The notes under the pieces: generated by a model | The model's input: only the letters and a program-made list of their open reading frames with translations | Told to the model about the DNA's origin: nothing | Database searches by the model: none | Origin: JBDRZD01 sp964623395 | GTDB lineage: Bacteria > Hydrothermota > Hydrothermia > Hydrothermales > Hydrothermaceae | DNA length: 18,838 nucleotides | Reading direction: 5' to 3' | NCBI GenBank assembly: GCA_964623395.1 | Contig: CAZUSI010000028.1 | Coordinates: 1-18,838 of the forward strand | Shown: positions 8,480 through 15,728 of the stretch, one piece after another | Numbering within the stretch: position 1 is the first letter of the stretch | Layout: the number at the start of each line of letters is the position of its first letter | Made by a program: the position numbers and the translations under genes

Positions 8480-9377
8480 AGTACACCTCCTTTCTTAAAA
8501 AAATATTCATAAGTCCTATTAAAAAAAGTGTCTTTTTATTACAAGGTTTTGTCTGCATATCTTTTTGAAGTAAAGAAAGTTCATAAATAATTTCATAAAT
8601 TTCTCTATCATTTATAAATTGTTTTCTATTATTATAAAGTCTTTTCATTATCATATTCAAAATAGAATTTATTTCATTTTCTTTAAAATCCATTTTATAA
8701 AATTTAACTATCAATGAAGAAATTTTTTTTCCGGGCTCAATAGAATCAACAATTTCTTTTGAATCATATATTTCTTTTAATATTTCCTTTAAGTAAGAAG
8801 GGGAAGAGATAGATTTTTCTTCAAAGGCAAGAGAAACTATTTGAAGAACATTATAAATTTTCCCAAGATTACCCTTTGATGATTCAATTAAAAAATTAAT
8901 CACATTTCTTGATAAAATTTTTCCCCTTTTTGTGAATTCTCTTGAAATCCACCTATAAGCATCTTCCTCTTCAAGTTCATCAAATCTATAAATTTCATAT
9001 TTAGGAAGCTCTAAAGAAATTTTTTTATCATATTCTATCTCCGGTATAATAAGAATTAAAATATTATTTGAATTTATTTCCTCTATTTCTTTTAAAAAAC
9101 TTTTTAAATAAACTGGGAATCTATCAAGATAAAGTAAAAAAACTTTTCTTTTTGATGAAAAAACATCCAATTCAGAAAATCTTTTTATAAATTCTTCCCT
9201 TCCTTTATTTGTTTTTATATCCTCATCAAGAATATAAAAATGGCATTCAGAATTTGTGGATTTACAAAGGGCTTCCCAGCTCTTTTTCATAAGGTATGTA
9301 TCTTTACCTTCAAATATAATTATCTTTTTAATTTCTCCCTTTTTTAAGTCCTCAAAAAAATCCTTATAATTTTTCAT
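8457..9377 (-). CDS. holA: DNA polymerase III delta subunit (HolA-like)
   Basis: Delta subunit of the clamp loader, which opens the beta sliding clamp during replication. Family marks are diffuse but consistent: an N-terminal ATPase-like domain beginning IIIFEGKDTYLMKKSW (19-34), the middle FSSKRKVFLLYLDRFP region, KSFLKEIEE and a following hydrophobic strand ILILIIPE, then a lid-domain region with LIESSKGNLGKIYNVLQIVSLA, and a C-terminal collar domain ending with LLQKDMQTKPCNKKTLFLIGLM. There is no Walker A, as expected for delta. The length of 306 aa is slightly shorter than the usual 330-345. The start overlaps the merR stop as ATGA. The call rests on domain layout rather than on invariant residues, so some doubt remains. 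Confidence 0.75.
   Translation of the reverse strand: MKNYKDFFEDLKKGEIKKIIIFEGKDTYLMKKSWEALCKSTNSECHFYILDEDIKTNKGREEFIKRFSELDVFSSKRKVFLLYLDRFPVYLKSFLKEIEEINSNNILILIIPEIEYDKKISLELPKYEIYRFDELEEEDAYRWISREFTKRGKILSRNVINFLIESSKGNLGKIYNVLQIVSLAFEEKSISSPSYLKEILKEIYDSKEIVDSIEPGKKISSLIVKFYKMDFKENEINSILNMIMKRLYNNRKQFINDREIYEIIYELSLLQKDMQTKPCNKKTLFLIGLMNIFLRKEVYFGISGIK
8484..8492 (-). promoter_or_regulatory. Strong Shine-Dalgarno inside holA deciding a TTG start
   Basis: Reads AAGGAGGTG on the minus strand and is the most perfect ribosome-binding site in the long operon. It lies within the last codons of holA and precedes the TTG start of the zinc-ribbon gene at 8479. It shows that this gene is initiated independently and strongly despite the non-ATG codon. 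Confidence 0.85.
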
Positions 9378-9724
9378 TTTTCTTTAATTTTATTCAAAAT
9401 TTGGGAAATTTTTATTAATTCTGATTTAATTTCCATAAGGAAATTGACATCTAATTTATTTAAAGGCAAAGAAAGTTCCTCAGTTCCTTCTTTATAATGA
9501 AGGATTTTTTTCTTTGCTCCTTCTATCGTAAATCCTTCTTCATAAAGAAGTTTTTTTATATAAAGTATTAATTTTATATCATGAGGAGTATAAAGTCTCC
9601 TTCCCCTTATCTTTTTTGGTTTAAGTCCAGGAAATTCTTCTTCCCAGTATCTTAAAATATAATCCTTAACACCTACTAACTTTGTTACCTCACTTATTGT
9701 ATAATAATTCTTTTTAAATTCCAA
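9374..9724 (-). CDS. MerR-family transcriptional regulator
   Basis: Small DNA-binding regulator of 116 aa. The N-terminal winged helix-turn-helix (about 8-76) is typical of one MerR subgroup: YYTISEVTKLVGVKDYILR, YWEEEFPGLKPKKIRGRRLYT, then DIKLILYIKKLLYEEGFTIEGAKKKI. The C-terminus is a short helix suited to dimerisation, without a cysteine metal site or a ligand-binding domain, so no effector can be named. Members of this subgroup are common housekeeping-locus regulators of unknown target. The start codon is TTG (9722-9724), with no upstream alternative that keeps the HTH intact, and it overlaps mcsB by 11 nt. It may act on this operon, but no MerR-type promoter with a 19-20-nt spacer was found in the window. 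Confidence 0.87.
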   Translation of the reverse strand: MEFKKNYYTISEVTKLVGVKDYILRYWEEEFPGLKPKKIRGRRLYTPHDIKLILYIKKLLYEEGFTIEGAKKKILHYKEGTEELSLPLNKLDVNFLMEIKSELIKISQILNKIKEK

Positions 9725-10784
9725 TTTCTTCTAATTTTTTTCTTATATAAAAACTTCTTAAATAATCCCTTTCTTCCTGATTCAAAGTTCTTTCAAATTT
9801 ATACTGAAGATGGGCTGGTTGTTGAAAAATCATAATTTCATTTAATAAAGAATAACTAATATTTTTAAAGATTCCAAGATTTATTCCTAATCTTATTCCA
9901 GAAATAAGTTCCATAGTTTCAAAGGAAGATAGTCTCCTTGCATTTTTTAATATTCCATAAGCTCTATAAACTTTATCCTCTAAAAGTGTGTGTTTTTTCG
10001 CAATTAATTCCTTCCTCTCTTTTTTTTCCATTTCGATCACTTCGTATATTTTAGATTTAAAATCTTCAATTATTTCTTCTTCAGATTTTCCAAGAGTAGA
10101 GGAGGTAGAACATTGAATAATATTTCCCACAATTTCACTTCCTTCACCGTAATATCCCCTTATTATTATACCCTTAGAAACCGTGTCTTTTAAAACTTCT
10201 TCTATTTTCCCTGTAATAAAAAGAGCAGGAATATGAAGTAAAACAGATGCTCTTAAACCTGTCCCAATGTTTGTAGGACATGAGGTAATAAAACCAAGTG
10301 TTTCTTTATAGGAATATGTCAAAAGAGAACCTATTTCATCATCAACTTCTATAATTTTTATGAATGCCTCTTCTATTTTAAAATCTTCATAAATACATTG
10401 AATTCTTATATGGTCCTCTTCATTTATCATTATACTTATCCTTTCGGATTCGTCAAATAAAACACCACTTCCCTTATCTTTTTTAAAAAGATCAAAACTA
10501 GCCAGGTGTCTTTCAACTAAAAATTTTTTTTCCATTTCATCAAGCTCCCAAGCGGGTAAACTTTTTATACCTTCCAGCATATTTATACTCTTAATTGCAT
10601 CTTCAATTTTATAATAAATTTTTAAAAGTTCTTCAGAAGAAGCAGAGGTTGGAAAAAGAAAACCTTTTATATTCCTTGCTAATCTTACTCTTGAAGAAAT
10701 TACAATATCGTCCTTTGAAGAATTTTTAAGCCATTCCGGCAGTTTATTTAGCATAAATTTAATTCTTTCTTCAACCATTTTCAC
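9714..10784 (-). CDS. mcsB: Protein-arginine kinase McsB
   Basis: Phosphagen-kinase-fold enzyme that phosphorylates arginine side chains of proteins, which in Bacillus marks them for the ClpCP protease. Conserved blocks are SSRVRLARNIKGF (30-42), VERHLAS (90-96), SIMINEEDHIRIQ (117-129), TSCPTNIGTGLRASV (167-181) with its Cys, RGYYGEGSE (209-217) carrying a catalytic Glu, and the C-terminal phospho-arginine pocket RDYLRS (339-344), close to the Bacillus RDxxRA. The length of 356 aa is normal. Two starts are possible: GTG at 10784, with AAAGG nine nt upstream (used here), or ATG at 10778, six nt further in. Either overlaps mcsA. It lies directly after mcsA as in Firmicutes, but ctsR and clpC are absent here and its neighbours are lolD and a merR gene. 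Confidence 0.95.
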   Translation of the reverse strand: MKMVEERIKFMLNKLPEWLKNSSKDDIVISSRVRLARNIKGFLFPTSASSEELLKIYYKIEDAIKSINMLEGIKSLPAWELDEMEKKFLVERHLASFDLFKKDKGSGVLFDESERISIMINEEDHIRIQCIYEDFKIEEAFIKIIEVDDEIGSLLTYSYKETLGFITSCPTNIGTGLRASVLLHIPALFITGKIEEVLKDTVSKGIIIRGYYGEGSEIVGNIIQCSTSSTLGKSEEEIIEDFKSKIYEVIEMEKKERKELIAKKHTLLEDKVYRAYGILKNARRLSSFETMELISGIRLGINLGIFKNISYSLLNEIMIFQQPAHLQYKFERTLNQEERDYLRSFYIRKKLEEIGI

Positions 10785-11238
10785 TTTTTAATACCTTTAA
10801 AATATCTCTCAATTTGGCAGCCCTTTCAAACTCTTCCCTTTCAACCGCATCCTTTAAAGCTCTTTCAAGAATTTTTATCTTAAATTCTCTCGTAACTTTA
10901 TATTTAGGAAAATATTTCTTCCCTTTATGAAAGGTAGAGCCATGGATCTTTTGTATTAATTTCATTATTGAATCTCCAAAAGCATCATAACAGTGCTCAC
11001 AACCAACTTTTGTCTTCTTAAAAAAGTCAAAAAGAGAAAGTCCACAATTTGGACAAATCTTATTTTCCTCACTTACTTCCTCTTTCTTTTTTAAAGGCAA
11101 AGGAGATTTTCCAATACCCATTGCTTCTTCGTTTGCACACTCCTTACATAGTTTTTTTACTCTTTTTTCTCCTTCTACAATTTCCACAAACTCAACCTCT
11201 GCTTCCCTTTTTTTGCATCTTTCACAGATTTCAGCCAT
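10771..11238 (-). CDS. mcsA: McsA, zinc-binding activator of McsB
   Basis: Partner of the arginine kinase McsB. It carries four CxxC knuckles (C5/C8, C31/C34, C62/C65, C80/C83) that should bind two zinc ions, and a C-terminal UVR-type helical hairpin (about 124-150, ALKDAVEREEFERAAKLRD), as in Bacillus McsA and the UvrB/UvrC contact motif. The length of 155 aa is slightly short of the usual 175-185. The ATG follows a reasonable AAGGGG five nt upstream and overlaps lolD by 8 nt. The tight overlap with mcsB (14 nt with the GTG start) suggests co-translation of the two subunits. Confidence 0.9.
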   Translation of the reverse strand: MAEICERCKKREAEVEFVEIVEGEKRVKKLCKECANEEAMGIGKSPLPLKKKEEVSEENKICPNCGLSLFDFFKKTKVGCEHCYDAFGDSIMKLIQKIHGSTFHKGKKYFPKYKVTREFKIKILERALKDAVEREEFERAAKLRDILKVLKSENG

Positions 11239-11920
11239 TTTTGCCCCTTTTTATTTTTCCATTATCTAAATAATACACTATTTCAAACTTTTCTTTCAAT
11301 CTTTCATTATGACTTACCACAATGAGGGTAACCTCTTTTTCTTTTTGAAGTTCCATAAAAATATCCATGACCCTCTCCTCATTTTCTTTATCAAGATTAC
11401 CTGTTGGCTCATCAGCAAGAATTATTTCAGGATTTGCAACAAGTGCCCTTGCTATTGCAACCCTTTGCTCCTCTCCCCCGGATAAATCCCTTGGTAAAAA
11501 ATTTATCCTTTCTTTAAGACCTACTCTTTCAAGATAATATTTTGCAATTTTTTCTGCTTCTTTAAACTCATATCCTCTTATCAAAAGAGGCATCATGCAA
11601 TTTTCAAGAGCAGTAAGTTCAGGTAACAAATTATAAAATTGAAAAACAAAACCTATAAATTTATTTCTCATCATTGAAATTTTTGCATCAGATAAAGAAT
11701 TTATCTTTTCTGAATTTATATAAATTTCACCTTTATCAGGAAAATCTATAAGACCAATTATGTTTAAAAGGGTTGTTTTTCCGGAACCAGATGGTCCTAA
11801 AATTAAAACCCTTTCTCCTTTTTTTACTTTAAAATCGACTCCCTTCAAAACTTGTATTGTTTCTTTTCCCTTTATATAAGATTTCCACAAATCTTTTACT
11901 TCAATCATAAATTCATTCAT
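11231..11920 (-). CDS. lolD: Lipoprotein-release ABC transporter ATPase (LolD-like)
   Basis: ATP-binding subunit of the MacB/LolD class, powering extraction of lipoproteins from the inner membrane for delivery to the outer membrane. It shows Walker A GPSGSGKT (42-49), Q-loop Q94 in FVFQFYNLLPELTALENCMMP, signature LSGGE (146-150), Walker B IILADEP (166-172), the D-loop GNLD and the switch His204. LLPELTALENC and ARALVANPEI are typical of LolD. The length of 229 aa is normal. The ATG at 11920 overlaps the permease gene by 8 nt; ATG at 11908 (MIEVKDLWKSY) is an equally plausible start. The adjacent LolC/E-type permease supports the Lol assignment over MacB or FtsE. Confidence 0.88.
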   Translation of the reverse strand: MNEFMIEVKDLWKSYIKGKETIQVLKGVDFKVKKGERVLILGPSGSGKTTLLNIIGLIDFPDKGEIYINSEKINSLSDAKISMMRNKFIGFVFQFYNLLPELTALENCMMPLLIRGYEFKEAEKIAKYYLERVGLKERINFLPRDLSGGEEQRVAIARALVANPEIILADEPTGNLDKENEERVMDIFMELQKEKEVTLIVVSHNERLKEKFEIVYYLDNGKIKRGKNG

Positions 11921-13127
11921 ACCTTAATGCATCTCTTAAAATAATTTTTTGTGCCTTTTTTGCAGGATATAAAGTTGAAAGAAAGATAACAAATAGAGAA
12001 GCAAAAACAATTAAAACCACATCTAACACCTCAACTTTTAAGGGCATATAATCAATAAAATAAACATCAGGGGGAAGTTTTAAAATTTTAAATTTATCAA
12101 ATATTATACTTGTAAAAGAGCCAAATATCACACCAAGAAAAACACCAATCATTCCAAGATACATTCCTTCAAGTATAAAAAGTTTAAAAATTCTATCACC
12201 TCTAAACCCCATGCTTCTTAAAATTGCTATTTCTCTTGTTTTTTTCACAAGGAGCATTAAAAGCGTTGTTATTATATTAAAGGAGGCAACAAATATTATG
12301 AGTATAAGAATTAGAAACATTGCAAGTTTCTCAAGTTTTAAGGCAGAAAAAAGACTTTTGTTCATTTCTATCCAAGTTATTGCTTTAAAGGGATAACCAA
12401 GTTTTTTTTCTATTTTTTTTGAAATAAGATCTGCCTTATAAGGTTCTTTTAGAAATATTTCAAGACCCTGAACATAATCTCCCTCATAATCAAGTAATTC
12501 ACGAACATTATTTATATTTGTGATTAAAAGGCTTGTGTTAAAATCAAAATAGCCTGCATCAAAAATTCCAGAAACACAGTATTTATTTGTTTTCATCATA
12601 ATTCCGAAAGGTGTTATTTTAGAAAGAAAGGGAGAATAAATCATAATTGTATCCCCCTCATAAACTCTTAATCTCTGTGCAATATCAATCCCCATTATTA
12701 CATTTTTCCCTTCAATATTGAATTCTCCATAAACCATCCTTCCTTCAAGATAATTTTTTATAACTTCACTTCCTTTTTCTATACCCCTTATTATCCCTCC
12801 ATCTGCATATTCATTATTTTTTATCATAACCTTTGCATAAGCAAAGGGAGATATTTCTTTAATTCCGTTAATTTCATCAATTTCTTTAATTATTTCCTCA
12901 TATTTATCAAAAGGTTTATCAAAATATTTTGAAACAATTATATGAGGAGAAACTCCTATTATTCTTCTTTTAACCTCTTCGTGAAAACCAGTCATAACTC
13001 CTATAACTATTACAAGTGCTGAAACTCCTACAAATATTCCAAAAACTGTAAAGATTGATAAAAAACTCAAATATCCCTCACCTTTAAATTTAACAAATTT
13101 TTTAATTAAAAAAATTTCAAGTTTCAT
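11913..13127 (-). CDS. Lipoprotein-release ABC transporter permease (LolC/LolE family)
   Basis: Inner-membrane permease pairing with LolD. Layout: a short cytosolic N-terminus FLIKKFVKFKGEGYLSFLS, TM1 (about 22-46), a MacB-type periplasmic domain (about 50-265), TM2 (268-292), a coupling segment KKTREIAILRSMGF (295-308), TM3 (315-341) and TM4 (368-387), ending PAKKAQKIILRDALRYE. This four-helix FtsX architecture and the length of 404 aa match LolC/LolE. Only one permease is present, so the transporter may be a homodimer or its partner lies elsewhere; C and E cannot be told apart. The ATG sits 11 nt inside lysS, without a recognisable Shine-Dalgarno, so coupling to lysS translation is likely. 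Confidence 0.88.
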   Translation of the reverse strand: MKLEIFLIKKFVKFKGEGYLSFLSIFTVFGIFVGVSALVIVIGVMTGFHEEVKRRIIGVSPHIIVSKYFDKPFDKYEEIIKEIDEINGIKEISPFAYAKVMIKNNEYADGGIIRGIEKGSEVIKNYLEGRMVYGEFNIEGKNVIMGIDIAQRLRVYEGDTIMIYSPFLSKITPFGIMMKTNKYCVSGIFDAGYFDFNTSLLITNINNVRELLDYEGDYVQGLEIFLKEPYKADLISKKIEKKLGYPFKAITWIEMNKSLFSALKLEKLAMFLILILIIFVASFNIITTLLMLLVKKTREIAILRSMGFRGDRIFKLFILEGMYLGMIGVFLGVIFGSFTSIIFDKFKILKLPPDVYFIDYMPLKVEVLDVVLIVFASLFVIFLSTLYPAKKAQKIILRDALRYE

Positions 13128-14580
13128 GTTTTGGTCTTAATTGAGGAAAAGAAATAACTTCTCTTATATTTTCTGCATTTAGTAATATCATACAAAGCCT
13201 ATCTATTCCAATTCCAAAACCTGCTGTTGGAGGCATGCCAACTTCAAGTGCTGTTAAAAAATCTTCATCTATCACATGGGCTTCCTCATCTCCAAGGTTT
13301 TTATATTTTAATTCTTCCTCAAACCTTTTTCTCTGGTCAATAGGATCATTTAATTCTGAAAAGGCATTAACTATTTCAATACCACCAACAAATAATTCAA
13401 ACCTCTCAACACATCCTTCTTTTTCTCTATGTTTTTTTGCAAGGGGTGAAATTTCTATTGGATGGTCACATACAAATGTAGGTTCCCATAAATTCCTTCC
13501 AATAAGTTCATCAAATAATTTATCAATCATCTTATGATAGGGAAGATTCTTAACCTCATAAACCCCCTTTTCAATCCCCTTTTCCCTTATTTTTTCTTCA
13601 TTTTCTTTTTTTATTTCTACCCCAAGAACTTCTGAAAGAGAATCCAAAAAATATATTCTTTTAAAAGGAGTTCTAAAAGGAATTTCTTTTCCATCAAATT
13701 CTATCTTTGTTTTTCTGAAAACTTTATCAATTAAAAATTTAAATAATTTTTCTATAAAATCCATTAAGAAGAAATAATCCTTATAAGCAATATATCCTTC
13801 TAAAAGAGTAAATTCAGGATAATGGGTTCTATCTATACCCTCATTTCTAAAATCTTTTGAAAATTCGTAAACCCTTTCAAATCCACCAACAATTAATCTT
13901 TTTAAATAAAGTTCATTAGATATCCTCAAATAAAGTTTTGCATCAAGAGCATTTGCATAAGTTATAAATGGCCTTGCAGTCGCACCTCCATAAATTGGTT
14001 GTAAAATTGGTGTTTCAAATTCAACAAAACCATTATTATTTAAGAATTCCCTTATCGTATCAATAATTTCTCTTCTTTTTAAAAGTATTTCTTTCGTTTT
14101 CACATTCATTATAAAATCAAGATATTTCTGCCTATATCTTTTTTCCTTATCCCTTAATCCGTGATATTTTTCAGGTAAAGGTAAAAGGGATTTTGTAAGA
14201 AGTGTATAATCATTTACAAATATTGTGATTTCACCTACTTTTGATTTCATAACTTTTCCATTTATTCCTATAATATCTCCTATATCTATATATTTTTTAA
14301 AAAAATTAAATTTATCTTCTCCTATTGAATCTTTTTTTAAGTATATCTGAATCCAATCAATTTCCCCAAGCAAATCTGCAAAAAGTGCCTTACCAAAATC
14401 TCTTACTGCTTTAAGTCTTCCAGCGATTTTAACATCCTTATTTTCAAAATTTTCATAATTTGATTTTATCTCTTCAATCTTTACATCTGTATCAAAAAAA
14501 TAAGGATATGGATTTATTCCATTTTTTCTTATTTCCTCTAATTTTTTAACTCTTAAAAAATATTCTTTAGGTTTTTCCAT
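13117..14580 (-). CDS. lysS: Lysyl-tRNA synthetase, class II
   Basis: Charges tRNA-Lys. The N-terminal anticodon-binding OB domain is about 48-130 (KIAGRLKAVRDFGKALFADL), followed by the connecting RYRQKYLDFI (148-157). Class II motif 1 is around 185-193 (FVEFETPIL), with the family block GGATARPFITYANALD at 198-213. Motif 2 is FRNEGIDRTHYPEFTLLEGY (244-263) and motif 3 is GFGIGIDRLCMILL (454-467), closing with SFPQLRPK. The length of 487 aa is usual for bacterial LysS. It overlaps prfB by 14 nt; the prfB-lysS pair is also an operon in E. coli. The ribosome-binding site is weak (TAAAG), implying that lysS translation depends on ribosomes finishing prfB, and therefore on its frameshift. Confidence 0.97.
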   Translation of the reverse strand: MEKPKEYFLRVKKLEEIRKNGINPYPYFFDTDVKIEEIKSNYENFENKDVKIAGRLKAVRDFGKALFADLLGEIDWIQIYLKKDSIGEDKFNFFKKYIDIGDIIGINGKVMKSKVGEITIFVNDYTLLTKSLLPLPEKYHGLRDKEKRYRQKYLDFIMNVKTKEILLKRREIIDTIREFLNNNGFVEFETPILQPIYGGATARPFITYANALDAKLYLRISNELYLKRLIVGGFERVYEFSKDFRNEGIDRTHYPEFTLLEGYIAYKDYFFLMDFIEKLFKFLIDKVFRKTKIEFDGKEIPFRTPFKRIYFLDSLSEVLGVEIKKENEEKIREKGIEKGVYEVKNLPYHKMIDKLFDELIGRNLWEPTFVCDHPIEISPLAKKHREKEGCVERFELFVGGIEIVNAFSELNDPIDQRKRFEEELKYKNLGDEEAHVIDEDFLTALEVGMPPTAGFGIGIDRLCMILLNAENIREVISFPQLRPKHET

Positions 14581-15650
14581 ATTCTTTAGATAGTAAAAAT
14601 TTCCTTATAAATGGTTCAAGGTCTCCATCAAGAACTTCTTCAACCCGAGAAGTTTCATAACCTGTTCTATGGTCTTTTACAAGTTTATAAGGATGTAAAA
14701 TATAGGATCTGATTTGATTACCCCATGCCACTTCTTTTTTTTCTTTTTCTAATTCCTCAAACTTTTTATCTTCAATTTTTTTATAATATTCATATAACCT
14801 TGCTCTTAAAAGTTTCATAGCATTTTCTCTGTTTTGATATAGTGACCTTTCACTCTGGCATGAAACACTTATTCCTGTTGGTAAATGAGTTATTCTTATT
14901 GCAGTTGATGCCTTTTGCACATGTTGACCACCGGGACCAGATGCCCTAAAGGTTTCTATTTTTAAATCATCAGGATTTATATTAACTTCAATTTCTTCCC
15001 TCTCAGGATAAACAAAAACTGCTGCAAATGATGTGTGTCTTTTCCTTGAAGCATTAAAAGGAGATATCCTGACGAGTCTGTGGACCCCTCTTTCTGCTTT
15101 TAATATTCCATATGCATATTCTCCTTCAACAAATATTATACCTGATTTAATTCCAACTTCAGCAGGTTGAATATCAAGATTTATTTTAAAATTTTTCCTT
15201 TCACAAAACCTTATATACATTCTTAAAAGCATTTGAGCCCAATCATGTGATTCTGTCCCACCTGCCCCTGGATGTATCGTCAATATACAATTTTTAGGGT
15301 CATCTTCAGAATTTAAAACCAATTTTATTTCTATTTCCTCTATTTTTTTTAAGGTATTTATGATTTCACCCTCTATTTCTTTCAAAATTTCTGGCTCGTC
15401 AGTTCCTATTTTTGCAAGTTCTTTTAAATCCTTTATTTCTTTCTCTAAATTTTCAATTTCTTTTAAAATATTTTCTCTTTTTGAAATCTCTTTTAAAATA
15501 AATTTTGCTTTAAGAGAATCTTCCCAAAATTTTGGATCCTCTGTCATTTTCTTTAAATTTTCAATCTCCTTATAAATTTTTTCTGGCTCAAAGAAAACCT
15601 CTTATTTCTTCAAATCTTTTTTCTATCTCACTAATTTTTTTAATTTCCAT
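14567..15650 (-). CDS. prfB: Peptide chain release factor 2, read through a programmed +1 frameshift
   Basis: RF2 releases finished chains at UGA and UAA. The reading frame is split: ATG at 15650 opens a 20-codon frame (MEIKKISEIEKRFEEIRGFL) ended by an in-frame TGA at 15588-15590. Skipping the T at 15590 joins it to the long frame beginning EPEKIYKEIENLKKM and ending with TAA at 14567. The product is then 360 aa, against 365 in E. coli. The anticodon-mimic SPF (about 196-198) is in RISPFNASRKRHTSF and identifies RF2 rather than RF1. The peptidyl-transferase GGQ (about 240-242) is in GPGGQHVQKAS. The longest uninterrupted ORF would start falsely at an internal ATG at 15547 and lose 34 residues. 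It is first in the operon, with a promoter about 12 nt upstream of the ATG. Confidence 0.95.
15588..15602 (-). promoter_or_regulatory. RF2 programmed +1 frameshift site
   Basis: The codons AGA GGT TTT CTT TGA align one for one with the E. coli prfB site AGG GGG TAT CTT TGA. The slippery CTT is at 15591-15593 and the UGA at 15588-15590, followed by G. An internal Shine-Dalgarno-like AGAGG (15598-15602) lies 4 nt before CTT, where the E. coli stimulator sits. Low RF2 slows termination at UGA and favours the slip, giving autoregulation. The fourth base here is G rather than the C of E. coli. Confidence 0.93.
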
Positions 15651-15668
15651 AATTAATAAAGTTCTTTA

Positions 15669-15697
15669 AGTATAACTTAAAACATTTTATTTGTCAA
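15669..15697 (-). promoter_or_regulatory. Sigma70-type promoter of the prfB operon
   Basis: On the minus strand the -35 box is TTGACA (15692-15697), a perfect match, then a 17-nt spacer, then -10 TATACT (15669-15674), one mismatch from TATAAT. Expected transcription start is near 15662, leaving a leader of about 12 nt before the prfB ATG at 15650. It is the only convincing promoter found for the 15-gene run to its left, though internal promoters cannot be excluded by eye in such AT-rich DNA. Confidence 0.82.
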
Positions 15698-15720
15698 ATA
15701 AAAAATATAATCTTTATAAT
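15691..15720 (+). promoter_or_regulatory. Sigma70-type promoter of the tRNA-Arg gene
   Basis: On the plus strand TTGTCA (15691-15696), an 18-nt spacer and TATAAT (15715-15720) form a near-consensus promoter. The expected start is about 15726-15728, one to three nt before tRNA base G1 at 15729. Its -35 box occupies the same base pairs as the -35 of the prfB promoter on the other strand. A second TATAAT at 15706-15711 lacks a suitably placed -35. Confidence 0.75.
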
Positions 15721-15728
15721 TTAAACTT

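Noticed and set aside
13235..13537. 100-codon plus-strand ORF opposite lysS
   Set aside because: It is antisense to conserved LysS catalytic sequence, including motif 3, and has no family features.
15588..15590. Sequencing error or pseudogene in prfB
   Set aside because: The break falls exactly at the conserved CTT TGA recoding site with an upstream AGAGG, so it is the normal RF2 frameshift rather than damage.
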